From: Promethearchaeota archaeon | GTDB taxonomy: Archaea > Asgardarchaeota > Lokiarchaeia > Sigynarchaeales > SOKP01 | Assembly (NCBI GenBank): GCA_014729315.1 | Contig: WJKD01000323.1 | Location: 1 to 7,036, forward strand | Direction: 5' to 3' | DNA: 7,036 nt | Part shown: positions 1-6,126 of the stretch, piece after piece | Position numbering within the stretch: position 1 is the stretch's first letter | How the letters are laid out: the number at the start of each line of letters is the position of its first letter | Made by a program: the position numbers and the translations under genes | The notes under the pieces: model-generated | Databases searched by the model: none | Told to the model about the DNA's origin: nothing | The model's input: only the letters and a program-made list of their open reading frames with translations

Positions 1-117
1 TCCTAATATTATTCGTACTAATGAATGATTTGATTTTTAATAAAGAAACAATTATTTGAACTTGAACTAAAACTGGTTTAATTTTATTCGTATAATTCCT
101 TAAAATAATATAATAAG

Positions 118-588
118 ATGGTTGATAAAGAGAAATTAACTGCCTTTGATACTAGGCATTATCCCGTTAGACCTCACATTGGAGTAGGAGTAATGATGGT
201 GAGAGAAGAAAAATTACTCCTTGTAAAAAGAAAATATCATCCTGACAAAGGATATTGGAGTATTCCAGGAGGTCATCTGGATTTGGGAGAACGGGTTCAA
301 GATGCCGCAGTAAGAGAAGCGTTCGAAGAAACGGGATTTAAAACGAGGGTGACAAAATTAGCGGGGATTATTGATAAAGTTATGTTCGACAAAGATGGAG
401 AAGTCGAATATCACTATGTCTTGATTAATTATTTTGTAGAGCAAATAGAAGGGAGCAAGGATCAACCCCCAGTAGCAAACGACGATGCTTTGGATGCGAG
501 ATTTGTTCCCTTTGAGGAGTTAAAGAAATATAGATTGTCGGATTCTTTAATTGAACTTTTGAAACAGTTAAAGATTGGTTTTAAATAA
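118..588 (+). CDS. Nudix hydrolase (ADP-ribose pyrophosphatase-like)
   Basis: This is a 156-residue single-domain Nudix protein, the usual size for the family, which hydrolyses nucleoside diphosphates linked to another group using Mg2+. The Nudix box is complete and matches GX5EX7REUXEEXGU exactly, from G52 to F74, with E58, R66, E67, E70 and E71 present. The preceding SIPGGHLDLGE segment and the strand IGVGVMMV (21-28) are typical of small cytosolic Nudix enzymes acting on ADP-ribose, NADH or modified nucleotides. The substrate cannot be read from the sequence. The ATG at 118 is the natural start: it leaves about 20 residues before the first strand, and an AT-rich TATA-like stretch lies just upstream. 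The gene stands alone on the + strand and converges on the FkbM gene 39 nt downstream, so no operon partner suggests a pathway. Confidence 0.93.
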   Translation: MVDKEKLTAFDTRHYPVRPHIGVGVMMVREEKLLLVKRKYHPDKGYWSIPGGHLDLGERVQDAAVREAFEETGFKTRVTKLAGIIDKVMFDKDGEVEYHYVLINYFVEQIEGSKDQPPVANDDALDARFVPFEELKKYRLSDSLIELLKQLKIGFK

Positions 589-611
589 TCTCTTATAAAT
601 CACGAAAAAGA

Positions 612-628
612 ATTTCAATAGATGAAAT
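612..628. terminator. small hairpin between convergent genes
   Basis: ATTTCA (612-617) and TGAAAT (623-628) form a perfect 6-bp stem with a 5-nt loop in the 39-nt gap between the Nudix and FkbM genes. The right arm touches the FkbM stop codon. It has no clear T-tract, so a terminator role is only a guess based on position. Confidence 0.2.
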
Positions 629-1464
629 CAATTAGAGGATTTAGTAAATAATACATTTTTTTGGATTTTACACTTCTTCCTCAGCTTCTCCCATCGAACT
701 TTATCATTAAAGGCCACTGAATCGACCCTATGCATATATGCTTCATACCCATATTCATTAATAAATAAATCAATAATCTCTTTTGAACTATTGGGCTTTA
801 ACTCAATAATAAAGTCAATAGAACAGTTCTTATTTAACCAGGAACTAATCCCCTTTAATACTTGAGATTCGTATCTTTCCGCATCTATTTTAATTACTTT
901 TATTTTATTTAATGGAACTTGTATTAATTCATCTAGTCTGACTTGTGTAACTTTAATTGTTTTCACTATTCCAGGGATCAAAGATAGCCAAGATATCACT
1001 CGATTGTAGGATCCTCCAAGCATATTAGCGTACTTAATATCGTGAAATACAACATCCTTTTTCACATCCCCAGCAGCAACTTCACAAACAATAATATTGT
1101 TTAGATTATTTTCAGATATGTTTGTTTTAAGCATTGAAATATTTCTTGGAAGAGGTTCAATGGCGTATACCTTCCCTTCTGATCCGACAATCTTTCCAGC
1201 TAGGATACTAAACACACCTTCATTTGCTCCAACATCAATGAAAATATCTCCTTTCATTAATTTGGTTTTTAGGTACCATATTATTGAGGGTTCATATCGT
1301 TTGTTTAGATATAATGTCTTACAAAGAGTACTATTTACTGAATCACCACAGTATACAACCCCTTCCTTGGTAGTGATTCTAAAAGAACGCTTCATTCCGA
1401 AAGTAATTAGAACAAACTTTAAAGCAAATTTAATAATATTGATTATGTTAGTAAAAGATGTCAT
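628..1464 (-). CDS. FkbM-family SAM-dependent methyltransferase
   Basis: This 278-residue protein is a class I methyltransferase of the FkbM family, whose members mostly O-methylate sugars or natural products. SAM motif I is FIDVGANEG (75-83). The acidic loop binding the SAM ribose is AIEPLP with E103. The FkbM signature region is KVIKIDAERYESQVLKG (189-205) with D194. The family usually has KIDVEGxE there, so V to A and G to R are departures, although the flanking residues are kept. Residues 6-23 are hydrophobic and could anchor the protein at the membrane, where cell-surface glycans are built. The ATG at 1464 has no Shine-Dalgarno sequence but has TATA-like DNA 20-40 nt upstream, which suggests a short leader or leaderless mRNA. 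The 7TM gene upstream on the same strand is 81 nt away with an intervening T-tract, so separate transcription is likely. The substrate is unknown and no glycosyltransferase lies nearby. Confidence 0.87.
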   Translation of the reverse strand: MTSFTNIINIIKFALKFVLITFGMKRSFRITTKEGVVYCGDSVNSTLCKTLYLNKRYEPSIIWYLKTKLMKGDIFIDVGANEGVFSILAGKIVGSEGKVYAIEPLPRNISMLKTNISENNLNNIIVCEVAAGDVKKDVVFHDIKYANMLGGSYNRVISWLSLIPGIVKTIKVTQVRLDELIQVPLNKIKVIKIDAERYESQVLKGISSWLNKNCSIDFIIELKPNSSKEIIDLFINEYGYEAYMHRVDSVAFNDKVRWEKLRKKCKIQKNVLFTKSSN

Positions 1465-1480
1465 TTGTGTTTTGACAGAA

Positions 1481-1505
1481 TAATATAACTAAAAAATATA
1501 TAAAA
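1481..1505 (-). promoter_or_regulatory. candidate TATA promoter of the FkbM gene
   Basis: Read on the minus strand, this stretch holds TTTTATATA (1505-1497) and TTATATTA (1489-1482). They lie about 33-41 and 18-25 nt before the ATG at 1464. Either could be an archaeal TATA box giving a very short leader, and the lack of a Shine-Dalgarno sequence agrees with that. The whole gap is AT-rich, so confidence is modest. Confidence 0.35.
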
Positions 1506-1519
1506 TATGATTTTATAAT

Positions 1520-1526
1520 AAAAAAA
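1520..1526 (-). terminator. T-tract terminator after the 7TM gene
   Basis: Seven consecutive T on the minus strand lie 20 nt past the TAG stop of the membrane-protein gene, following a CCTTCC stretch. Archaeal RNA polymerase commonly stops at such T-runs without a hairpin. This would separate the gene from the FkbM gene downstream. Confidence 0.4.
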
Positions 1527-1545
1527 GGAAGGATTGTATATTATC

Positions 1546-2268
1546 CTACTTTAAAAATATTTTTTTGATCCAGTTAGGTAATACAAAACCTATATAAAAT
1601 TCTATGGCAGCAGAAATAACTAATAATCTAATCAAAATCAGAGATATAATATTTACTGCTAAATATCCGTCCACAATAGTGCCTATTGTAAAAGAAATAA
1701 ATGCGATTACCAGAAATATTCCTTTTAATTTAAGTTGGGGTTTTTCTGATTTTATAGATTCTCGAGCAAATATAATTCCAGTAATAAAAAAAACGATTAA
1801 AAGAATTAAAGCAAAACCGATAATTAAGAAATTGTACTCCGCGTTAAAAGGTCCTTCTAATACTCCAATTTGACTAGAATCAACAAAGAGAAGATATAAA
1901 AAAACAATTTCGTATATACCTGCTAATATGGAATAGGTTATTATTACTATTGTTCGCTTCTCCTCATATAAAAACTCGAAAAAAGCAAAGAACCAAATAA
2001 GACCAACAAAAGGAAGGATAGCCATTCCCAGAAAAAAATAGAGTTCTGGAGAAAGGCCTTTTCCAGTAATAAGTATCGAAATAAAGGCAGCTGCAGAGGA
2101 ATACCAAGGACTTACAATACCTATCCATGTCAGTCCAACAAATATAAAAGCTTTTAATTTATATTTACGATAAATTGAAGCAATTTTTAAACCAACAATC
2201 AAAGAAATACTCACAATAATTAAGCCAAATAGTCCCGAAATAAACTCAAATGGTGTTAACTGCATCAT
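1546..2268 (-). CDS. seven-helix membrane protein, function unknown
   Basis: I do not recognise a characterised family. The 240 residues are almost entirely membrane helices, at roughly 9-31, 39-68, 76-100, 105-129, 144-168, 182-201 and 204-229. The charged loops fit the positive-inside rule: RKYKLK (34-39), EEKR (102-105), the segment 169-182 and the C-terminal KK lie on one side. This predicts an outside N-terminus and an inside C-terminus. There is no signal peptide, no soluble domain and no obvious transporter signature. The C-terminus ends in a short basic tail after LPNW (230-233). The layout recalls the 7TM sensory or receptor-like modules found without kinase domains, but that is only topology. 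Starts at 2268 and 2265 are both ATG, and a GGGAG is 4 nt before the first and 7 nt before the second, so the true start may be 2265. It is divergent from thiC. Confidence 0.8.
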   Translation of the reverse strand: MMQLTPFEFISGLFGLIIVSISLIVGLKIASIYRKYKLKAFIFVGLTWIGIVSPWYSSAAAFISILITGKGLSPELYFFLGMAILPFVGLIWFFAFFEFLYEEKRTIVIITYSILAGIYEIVFLYLLFVDSSQIGVLEGPFNAEYNFLIIGFALILLIVFFITGIIFARESIKSEKPQLKLKGIFLVIAFISFTIGTIVDGYLAVNIISLILIRLLVISAAIEFYIGFVLPNWIKKIFLK

Positions 2269-2272
2269 TAAA

Positions 2273-2277
2273 CTCCC
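2273..2277 (-). promoter_or_regulatory. Shine-Dalgarno site of the 7TM gene
   Basis: GGGAG on the minus strand lies 4 nt before the ATG at 2268 and 7 nt before the ATG at 2265. The spacing slightly favours 2265. Most other genes in the window lack such a clear site. Confidence 0.45.
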
Positions 2278-2292
2278 TAAATATTTGGAAAT

Positions 2293-2303
2293 ATTATATT
2301 TAA
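2293..2303 (-). promoter_or_regulatory. candidate TATA box of the 7TM gene
   Basis: On the minus strand TTAAATATAAT lies 25-35 nt before the ATG at 2268. It resembles the archaeal box A consensus. If it is used, transcription would start very near the GGGAG site, so the exact start of the mRNA is uncertain. Confidence 0.35.
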
Positions 2304-2351
2304 TATCAGCATAATTCTATATAATAATTCTTTTTTTCAAGCAAAGTTGGA

Positions 2352-2371
2352 CTTTTAAAAATTTTTAAAAG
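2352..2371. repeat. perfect 20-bp AT-rich palindrome
   Basis: The sequence C-T4-A5-T5-A4-G is its own reverse complement over all 20 bases. It lies in the divergent region, 84 nt from the 7TM start and 130 nt from the thiC start. It holds a TTTTAAAA core in each half. It may be an operator, a chromatin-protein site or simply low-complexity DNA, and it directly follows a TTGGAC motif. Confidence 0.6.
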
Positions 2372-2448
2372 AAAAAAAAACATTTTGTCCTAGGCTTTTA
2401 CTTTTTATTAAACAAAAAATTATAATTCAAACATTATTATCTTGTTAT

Positions 2449-2464
2449 AGATATTTAACTATCT
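2449..2464. promoter_or_regulatory. imperfect palindrome at the thiC promoter
   Basis: AGATA (2449-2453) and TATCT (2460-2464) flank TTTAAC, giving a 16-bp palindrome with one mismatched pair. The centre resembles a TATA box lying about 40-50 nt before the thiC start. A repressor bound here would block promoter entry, as known for archaeal ThiN-domain regulators (ThiR) at thiamine genes. No regulator gene is present in the window and the site is inferred. Confidence 0.3.
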
Positions 2465-2487
2465 TAAATGAAATAATATTATCACTA

Positions 2488-2493
2488 AAAGGT
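2488..2493 (+). promoter_or_regulatory. weak ribosome binding site of thiC
   Basis: AAAGGT ends 8 nt before the TTG at 2502 but 20 nt before the next in-frame ATG at 2514. Its spacing supports the TTG start. The match to a Shine-Dalgarno sequence is only partial. Confidence 0.35.
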
Positions 2494-2501
2494 CTTTATA
2501 A

Positions 2502-3809
2502 TTGGCTACACTAATGAAAACTGCTCGTCAAGGGAAAACCACCAAAGAAATGGAGGTTGTTGCCAAAAACGAGCGAGTAGATCTAGAATTTATTAGACGA
2601 GGTATCGCAAAAGGAAGAATTATAATTCCAAAATCTAATAGGAGAGAACTAGAACCTCCTATTGGGATTGGAAAAGGATTGTTTGTAAAGATTAACGCAA
2701 ATATTGGGTCCTCTAAAAAAGTGTGCAATATCGAAAACGAATTGGAAAAAGCCAAGATTGCTGTAAAGTTCGGCGCTGACACAGTGATGGACTTGAGTAC
2801 TGGTGTCACAGAAACTGATGTGAAAGAAATAAGAAAAAATATACTTCGAGAAATAAAGGTTCCCTTGGGGACGGTTCCTATATACCAGTCGGCGCTAAGG
2901 GCAATCGAAAATAAAGGGGCAATCATACATTTTGACGAGGATGATTTGTTTAATGTTGTTGAAGAACAAGCTAAAGAGGGAGTAGACTTTTTTACAATAC
3001 ATGTAGGCGTAACCAAAGATATTGTGAATCATCTTGTTGATCACCCGAGAACTATGGGTATTGTATCGAGGGGAGGGACGTTTCTAGCTGCTTGGATTTT
3101 ACACAACGATATGGAAAATCCTTTTAATGAAAGGTACGATTATCTTTTGGAAATGGCAAAAGAATACGATTTTACACTCTCATTAGGAGATGGAATGCGT
3201 CCTGGTGGATTATTTGATTCGACTGATTATGCTCAAATTCAAGAATTACTTGAGATCTCTAAATTGGTTAAAAGAGCGTGGGAGCAAGATATTCAGGTTA
3301 TGGTAGAAGGCCCTGGACATATACCAGCAAATGAGATAGAGAGAAATATTAAGATTCAAAAATCACTATGTAAAGAGGCACCATTTTATGTACTAGGACC
3401 TTTAGTCACGGATATTGCTCCCGGTTATGATGAATTGGTTAGTGCTATCGGTGGAACTATTGCAGGTTTAGCGGGCGCGGATTACTTATGTTATGTTACT
3501 CCTTCCGAGCATTTAGGATTACCTGACAAAAATGAAGTTAAGAGGGGTGTCATCGCTTCAAAAATCGCTGCGCACGCGGTAAACATAGCCCGATATGGAA
3601 AGAAGGCTTCTATTAAAGATTACAAAATGGACATCGCTCGGAAAAATCTGAACTGGATGGAAATGATTAACCTCGCAATTGATCCAGAAAAAGCAAAAGA
3701 AATTCATTTTAGGGATGGAAGTACGGAATTGGACGAGGTTTGCTCCATGTGTGGGGATTTTTGTGCGATTAAGCTCTTAAAGGACGCGTTAGAACAGAAA
3801 AAGAAATAA
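2502..3809 (+). CDS. thiC: phosphomethylpyrimidine synthase ThiC
   Basis: ThiC is a non-canonical radical-SAM enzyme that rearranges aminoimidazole ribotide into HMP-phosphate, the pyrimidine half of thiamine. At 435 residues this is the short form lacking the long N-terminal extension of the proteobacterial and plant enzymes. Conserved blocks are the RRGIAKGRIIIP segment (32-43), SLGDGMRPG (227-235), EGPGHIP (269-275) and PSEHLGLP (334-341). H273 and H337 are 64 residues apart, the spacing of the two metal-binding histidines in the family. The C-terminal cluster motif is C414-X2-C417-X3-C421. The start is TTG. Its N-terminus MATLMKTARQG matches the usual ThiC opening, which an ATG start at 2514 would cut off. 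The gene converges with the QueG-like gene, 57 nt away. No thiamine riboswitch is visible upstream, so a protein regulator is more likely. Confidence 0.97.
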   Translation: MATLMKTARQGKTTKEMEVVAKNERVDLEFIRRGIAKGRIIIPKSNRRELEPPIGIGKGLFVKINANIGSSKKVCNIENELEKAKIAVKFGADTVMDLSTGVTETDVKEIRKNILREIKVPLGTVPIYQSALRAIENKGAIIHFDEDDLFNVVEEQAKEGVDFFTIHVGVTKDIVNHLVDHPRTMGIVSRGGTFLAAWILHNDMENPFNERYDYLLEMAKEYDFTLSLGDGMRPGGLFDSTDYAQIQELLEISKLVKRAWEQDIQVMVEGPGHIPANEIERNIKIQKSLCKEAPFYVLGPLVTDIAPGYDELVSAIGGTIAGLAGADYLCYVTPSEHLGLPDKNEVKRGVIASKIAAHAVNIARYGKKASIKDYKMDIARKNLNWMEMINLAIDPEKAKEIHFRDGSTELDEVCSMCGDFCAIKLLKDALEQKKK

Positions 3810-3852
3810 GATTTTCTTCGGATTCCAATTCGTATCTTATAGTTGTTATTAT

Positions 3853-3869
3853 TGAGGGTAACTCTCTCA
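3853..3869. terminator. hairpin between thiC and the QueG-like gene
   Basis: TGAGGG (3853-3858) pairs with CTCTCA (3864-3869), with one G-T wobble and a 5-nt loop. The right arm includes the stop codon of the minus-strand gene. No strong T-tract follows on either strand, so its role in ending the two converging transcripts is uncertain. Confidence 0.25.
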
Positions 3870-4568
3870 TTGATTTAGTTTCGTTTGAGTTTTCACTCCT
3901 AAAGCATTAGGACAGAGCTTGCGACATAAATAACATTTTTTTAGATTATATCCCTTTTCGGTTTTGTAATTAGACAATGGTCGACAAAGTTTTTGGTTTA
4001 CAGTTTTTCCATCTAAAGCCATTTGGGGGCAATTTTCTAAGCATATTCGACATTCATCGATACAACCTTCGTATTGAGCTATAGGATCTTCTTCTACTCT
4101 TTGGTTTATAAGAATCGCTCCAAGCTGGATCATGTTACCATATTTTTCATTGATAAGTAGTGTATTTTTTCCCATGACACCTAATCCTGCGTTGTATCCT
4201 GCGTGTTTCAAAGATAAAATAGCCCTACCATATTTTTTGGCAGGTAGCCAATATTCGTATGGATCGTCAGAAGGAATAGGGACGCATGTGATTTTTAACT
4301 TTTCAAATAACCTTGTAATCTCCATAGTTAAAAAATCAATCTCTTGAGTAATTAAATCGTTAACATGGGTATATGGTACGCAACTATTAGAAAATAGGGA
4401 TCCATGAGGAACTTTTTTTGCAAAAACAACGACCGTTTTGCATTCTTTAAAAATATCAATTGGACGGAATCCCTCTGGAGCATTCTCAAATCGCCCAATA
4501 GGAGCAAAACCACATAAATCGGCACCTAATTTAAGTATTTTATTTCTTAGTTTTTCTCTCTCTATCAT
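3867..4568 (-). CDS. QueG-like double [4Fe-4S] cluster protein
   Basis: This 233-residue protein belongs to the wider epoxyqueuosine-reductase (QueG) / reductive-dehalogenase-related superfamily. The N-terminal part carries the cobalamin-binding-like fold, with AGLGVMGKNTLLIN (127-140) matching the QueG block AGLGWIGKNTLL. The C-terminal part is a double-cluster ferredoxin domain: C169, C173, C176 and C180, then C195, then C212, C215 and C219. Two points argue against true QueG activity. The DT/DS motif carrying the catalytic Asp, expected about 13 residues before AGLG, is replaced by YGRA with G114 at that place. The C-terminal HEAT-like tRNA-binding part is also absent. It is best described as a cytosolic iron-sulfur redox protein of unknown substrate. 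It lies 44 nt downstream of thiDN on the same strand with no T-tract between them, so co-transcription is plausible. No Shine-Dalgarno site precedes the ATG. Confidence 0.8.
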   Translation of the reverse strand: MIEREKLRNKILKLGADLCGFAPIGRFENAPEGFRPIDIFKECKTVVVFAKKVPHGSLFSNSCVPYTHVNDLITQEIDFLTMEITRLFEKLKITCVPIPSDDPYEYWLPAKKYGRAILSLKHAGYNAGLGVMGKNTLLINEKYGNMIQLGAILINQRVEEDPIAQYEGCIDECRICLENCPQMALDGKTVNQKLCRPLSNYKTEKGYNLKKCYLCRKLCPNALGVKTQTKLNQ

Positions 4569-4612
4569 AATTAGATAAGATTGTTTTTATTGAATTAATA
4601 ATAATCAAATAT

Positions 4613-6031
4613 TTAATTCAAGAGCTTTCCCATGGTTTTTAATTTTTTAATAATGTCTTTAGAATTTTTTCCAAATAGCCTTATCATCGGTTCCTTTCCT
4701 TTAGCTCCATTGTCCCAAATGATGTCGGGAATGACCCTCTCGCCCGTTTTATTAATATATTCCTCAATAAGAAACTGCATCGTGGAGTGTTCTTTTTTCT
4801 TTACCGCGTTAGGTTGTCTTTCTCTAACAAACTCGTAGAGTTTTAAGTCTGTTTCCTTTTCAATTTTTTCTATAAGTGAAGGTTTGTATTTTAGGTTAAT
4901 TACGATATTTATCGAACTATCGAATTGTTTTGCAGTAAGAATAAGTCTCGCAGTGTGATCTGACACATTGAATTTGATATTTCCCGACGCTTGAGGATAT
5001 CCGTTTATAATTGTAATTCTACCCTCAATTCCCGCAATCTCGTCTTTTTTGGATGCATTTGGCAGAGAACAAGATATATTAGTTCTGACTTCAGGGATTA
5101 ATTTCGAAAAGATCTTTTCGCTGGAAAAAAAGTTGTATATTCGTTTGATCTCGTTTATGACTTTCATTTTCTGCTCAGAAACGGTCAGATCGATGACCTT
5201 TCCTTCGTCTGATAATCTTAAGATATGTTGAAATTTCTCGTTAAAAAATTCCTCCGCTAGATCAATTGCTTTTTCAAGTGAATTTCCTCTGGACAAAAAG
5301 GCTGCTATCGAGGAAGAAAAAACGCATCCCGTTCCATGGACGTTTCCGTCAATATTTAACTTCTTTTTTTTGTATAATTGATGTTTTAGATTAAAATTAT
5401 CTCCTTCTTTTTTGTACATAACGAGTGCATCGACCAGTGTTTGCTCGTCAATAGGTCCCGATTTAATTAATACGGCTTTCTCTTGTCGAATCTCTGATAT
5501 ACTATCTGAATTTTCGTTCATTTTATCTAAGATGACTTCACCAGCCCTAATGATATCGTCCACATCGCAAAATCCATCCACAAGAATCTTTTTGTGGGAA
5601 TATATTTCTGCTTCGTAAACATTTGGAGTTAACACGACTACATTTGGAATTAATTTTTTTTCGACGATAGATTCCATATTTTCAGTTGAAAGTCTCTTAC
5701 CAGCGCTCGACAAGGTTACAGGATCAGTTATAACCTTCAAATTATATTTTTTTACGTATCTTAATAACATCGAAAGAATCTTCTCGTTCGGAATCATTCC
5801 CGTTTTGACATATTCAACTGGATAATTTTCCAAAATAGGTTCTAATTGATTTTTCATTTCCTCTTCGCTTACAGCTGTATATCCGTAAAAATCAGTAGCT
5901 GTTTGATATGTTAATGCAGTAATAACTGAAAGGGGATGAACTCCGCAATTATCAAATGTTCTTATGTCTGCTTGAACCCCCGCTCCAGACGAAGGATCTG
6001 ACCCAGCAATAGTTAAACAATAATGGACCAT
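4613..6031 (-). CDS. thiDN: bifunctional HMP(-P) kinase / thiamine phosphate synthase ThiDN
   Basis: This 472-residue fusion carries two successive steps of thiamine synthesis. The ThiD kinase (about 1-285) has AGSDPSSGAGVQAD (9-22), VKTGMI (75-80), DPVTLSSAG (103-111), TPNVYEAE (135-142) and the anion-hole loop HGTGC with catalytic C236. It phosphorylates HMP and HMP-P to HMP-PP. The ThiN domain (about 295-470) joins HMP-PP to thiazole phosphate, replacing ThiE. It is recognised from VSDHTARLI (356-364), KKKEHSTM (411-418) and DNGAKGKEPMIRLFGK (440-455). Between TPN and K190 the ThiD part is about 16 residues longer than E. coli ThiD, with a polar insert near 170-186. The usual KGGH loop reads K190-SGP. 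With ThiC on the other strand it covers the pyrimidine branch and the coupling step. ThiN fused to a helix-turn-helix acts as a regulator in archaea, but this one is the catalytic fusion. Confidence 0.95.
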   Translation of the reverse strand: MVHYCLTIAGSDPSSGAGVQADIRTFDNCGVHPLSVITALTYQTATDFYGYTAVSEEEMKNQLEPILENYPVEYVKTGMIPNEKILSMLLRYVKKYNLKVITDPVTLSSAGKRLSTENMESIVEKKLIPNVVVLTPNVYEAEIYSHKKILVDGFCDVDDIIRAGEVILDKMNENSDSISEIRQEKAVLIKSGPIDEQTLVDALVMYKKEGDNFNLKHQLYKKKKLNIDGNVHGTGCVFSSSIAAFLSRGNSLEKAIDLAEEFFNEKFQHILRLSDEGKVIDLTVSEQKMKVINEIKRIYNFFSSEKIFSKLIPEVRTNISCSLPNASKKDEIAGIEGRITIINGYPQASGNIKFNVSDHTARLILTAKQFDSSINIVINLKYKPSLIEKIEKETDLKLYEFVRERQPNAVKKKEHSTMQFLIEEYINKTGERVIPDIIWDNGAKGKEPMIRLFGKNSKDIIKKLKTMGKLLN

Positions 6032-6097
6032 AAATTAAATAATGTGATGCACTCAATAAAGTATTTCATGAATACATTAAAACTTACAAACAACAAA

Positions 6098-6126
6098 ATT
6101 TTGGACTTATGAAATTGATTTTGGAC
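6098..6126. repeat. direct repeat of ATTTTGGAC at 20-bp spacing
   Basis: ATTTTGGAC occurs at 6098-6106 and again at 6118-6126, exactly 20 bp apart, in the divergent region between thiDN and the TPR gene. Two copies about two helical turns apart resemble a tandem protein-binding site. The same TTGGAC core also occurs upstream of thiC at 2347-2352. Confidence 0.5.

Noticed and set aside
8..29. Imperfect inverted repeat ATTATTC / GAATGAT near the left edge
   Set aside because: It is short and has one mismatch in very AT-rich DNA over 85 nt from the Nudix start. The first 117 nt otherwise hold no supported gene.
1097..1483. 128-codon open frame on the + strand opposite the FkbM gene
   Set aside because: It is antisense to the conserved SAM-binding region and shows no domain of its own.
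2372..2501. Possible thiamine pyrophosphate riboswitch upstream of thiC
   Set aside because: The conserved CUGAGA segment and the other TPP riboswitch core segments are absent, and the region is nearly pure A/T with no multi-stem potential.
2528..3016. 162-codon open frame on the minus strand inside thiC
   Set aside because: It is antisense to strongly conserved ThiC sequence and its product has no recognisable domain, so it is a shadow of the coding pattern.
3741..3764. Cluster motif CX2CX3C in ThiC seemed one residue short of the textbook CX2CX4C
   Set aside because: The same shorter spacing is, as I recall, common in ThiC of anaerobic bacteria and archaea, so I treat it as a known variant rather than damage.
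3867..4568. Calling this gene queG, a true epoxyqueuosine reductase
   Set aside because: The expected catalytic Asp position holds Gly and the HEAT-like C-terminal part is missing, so only superfamily membership is supported.
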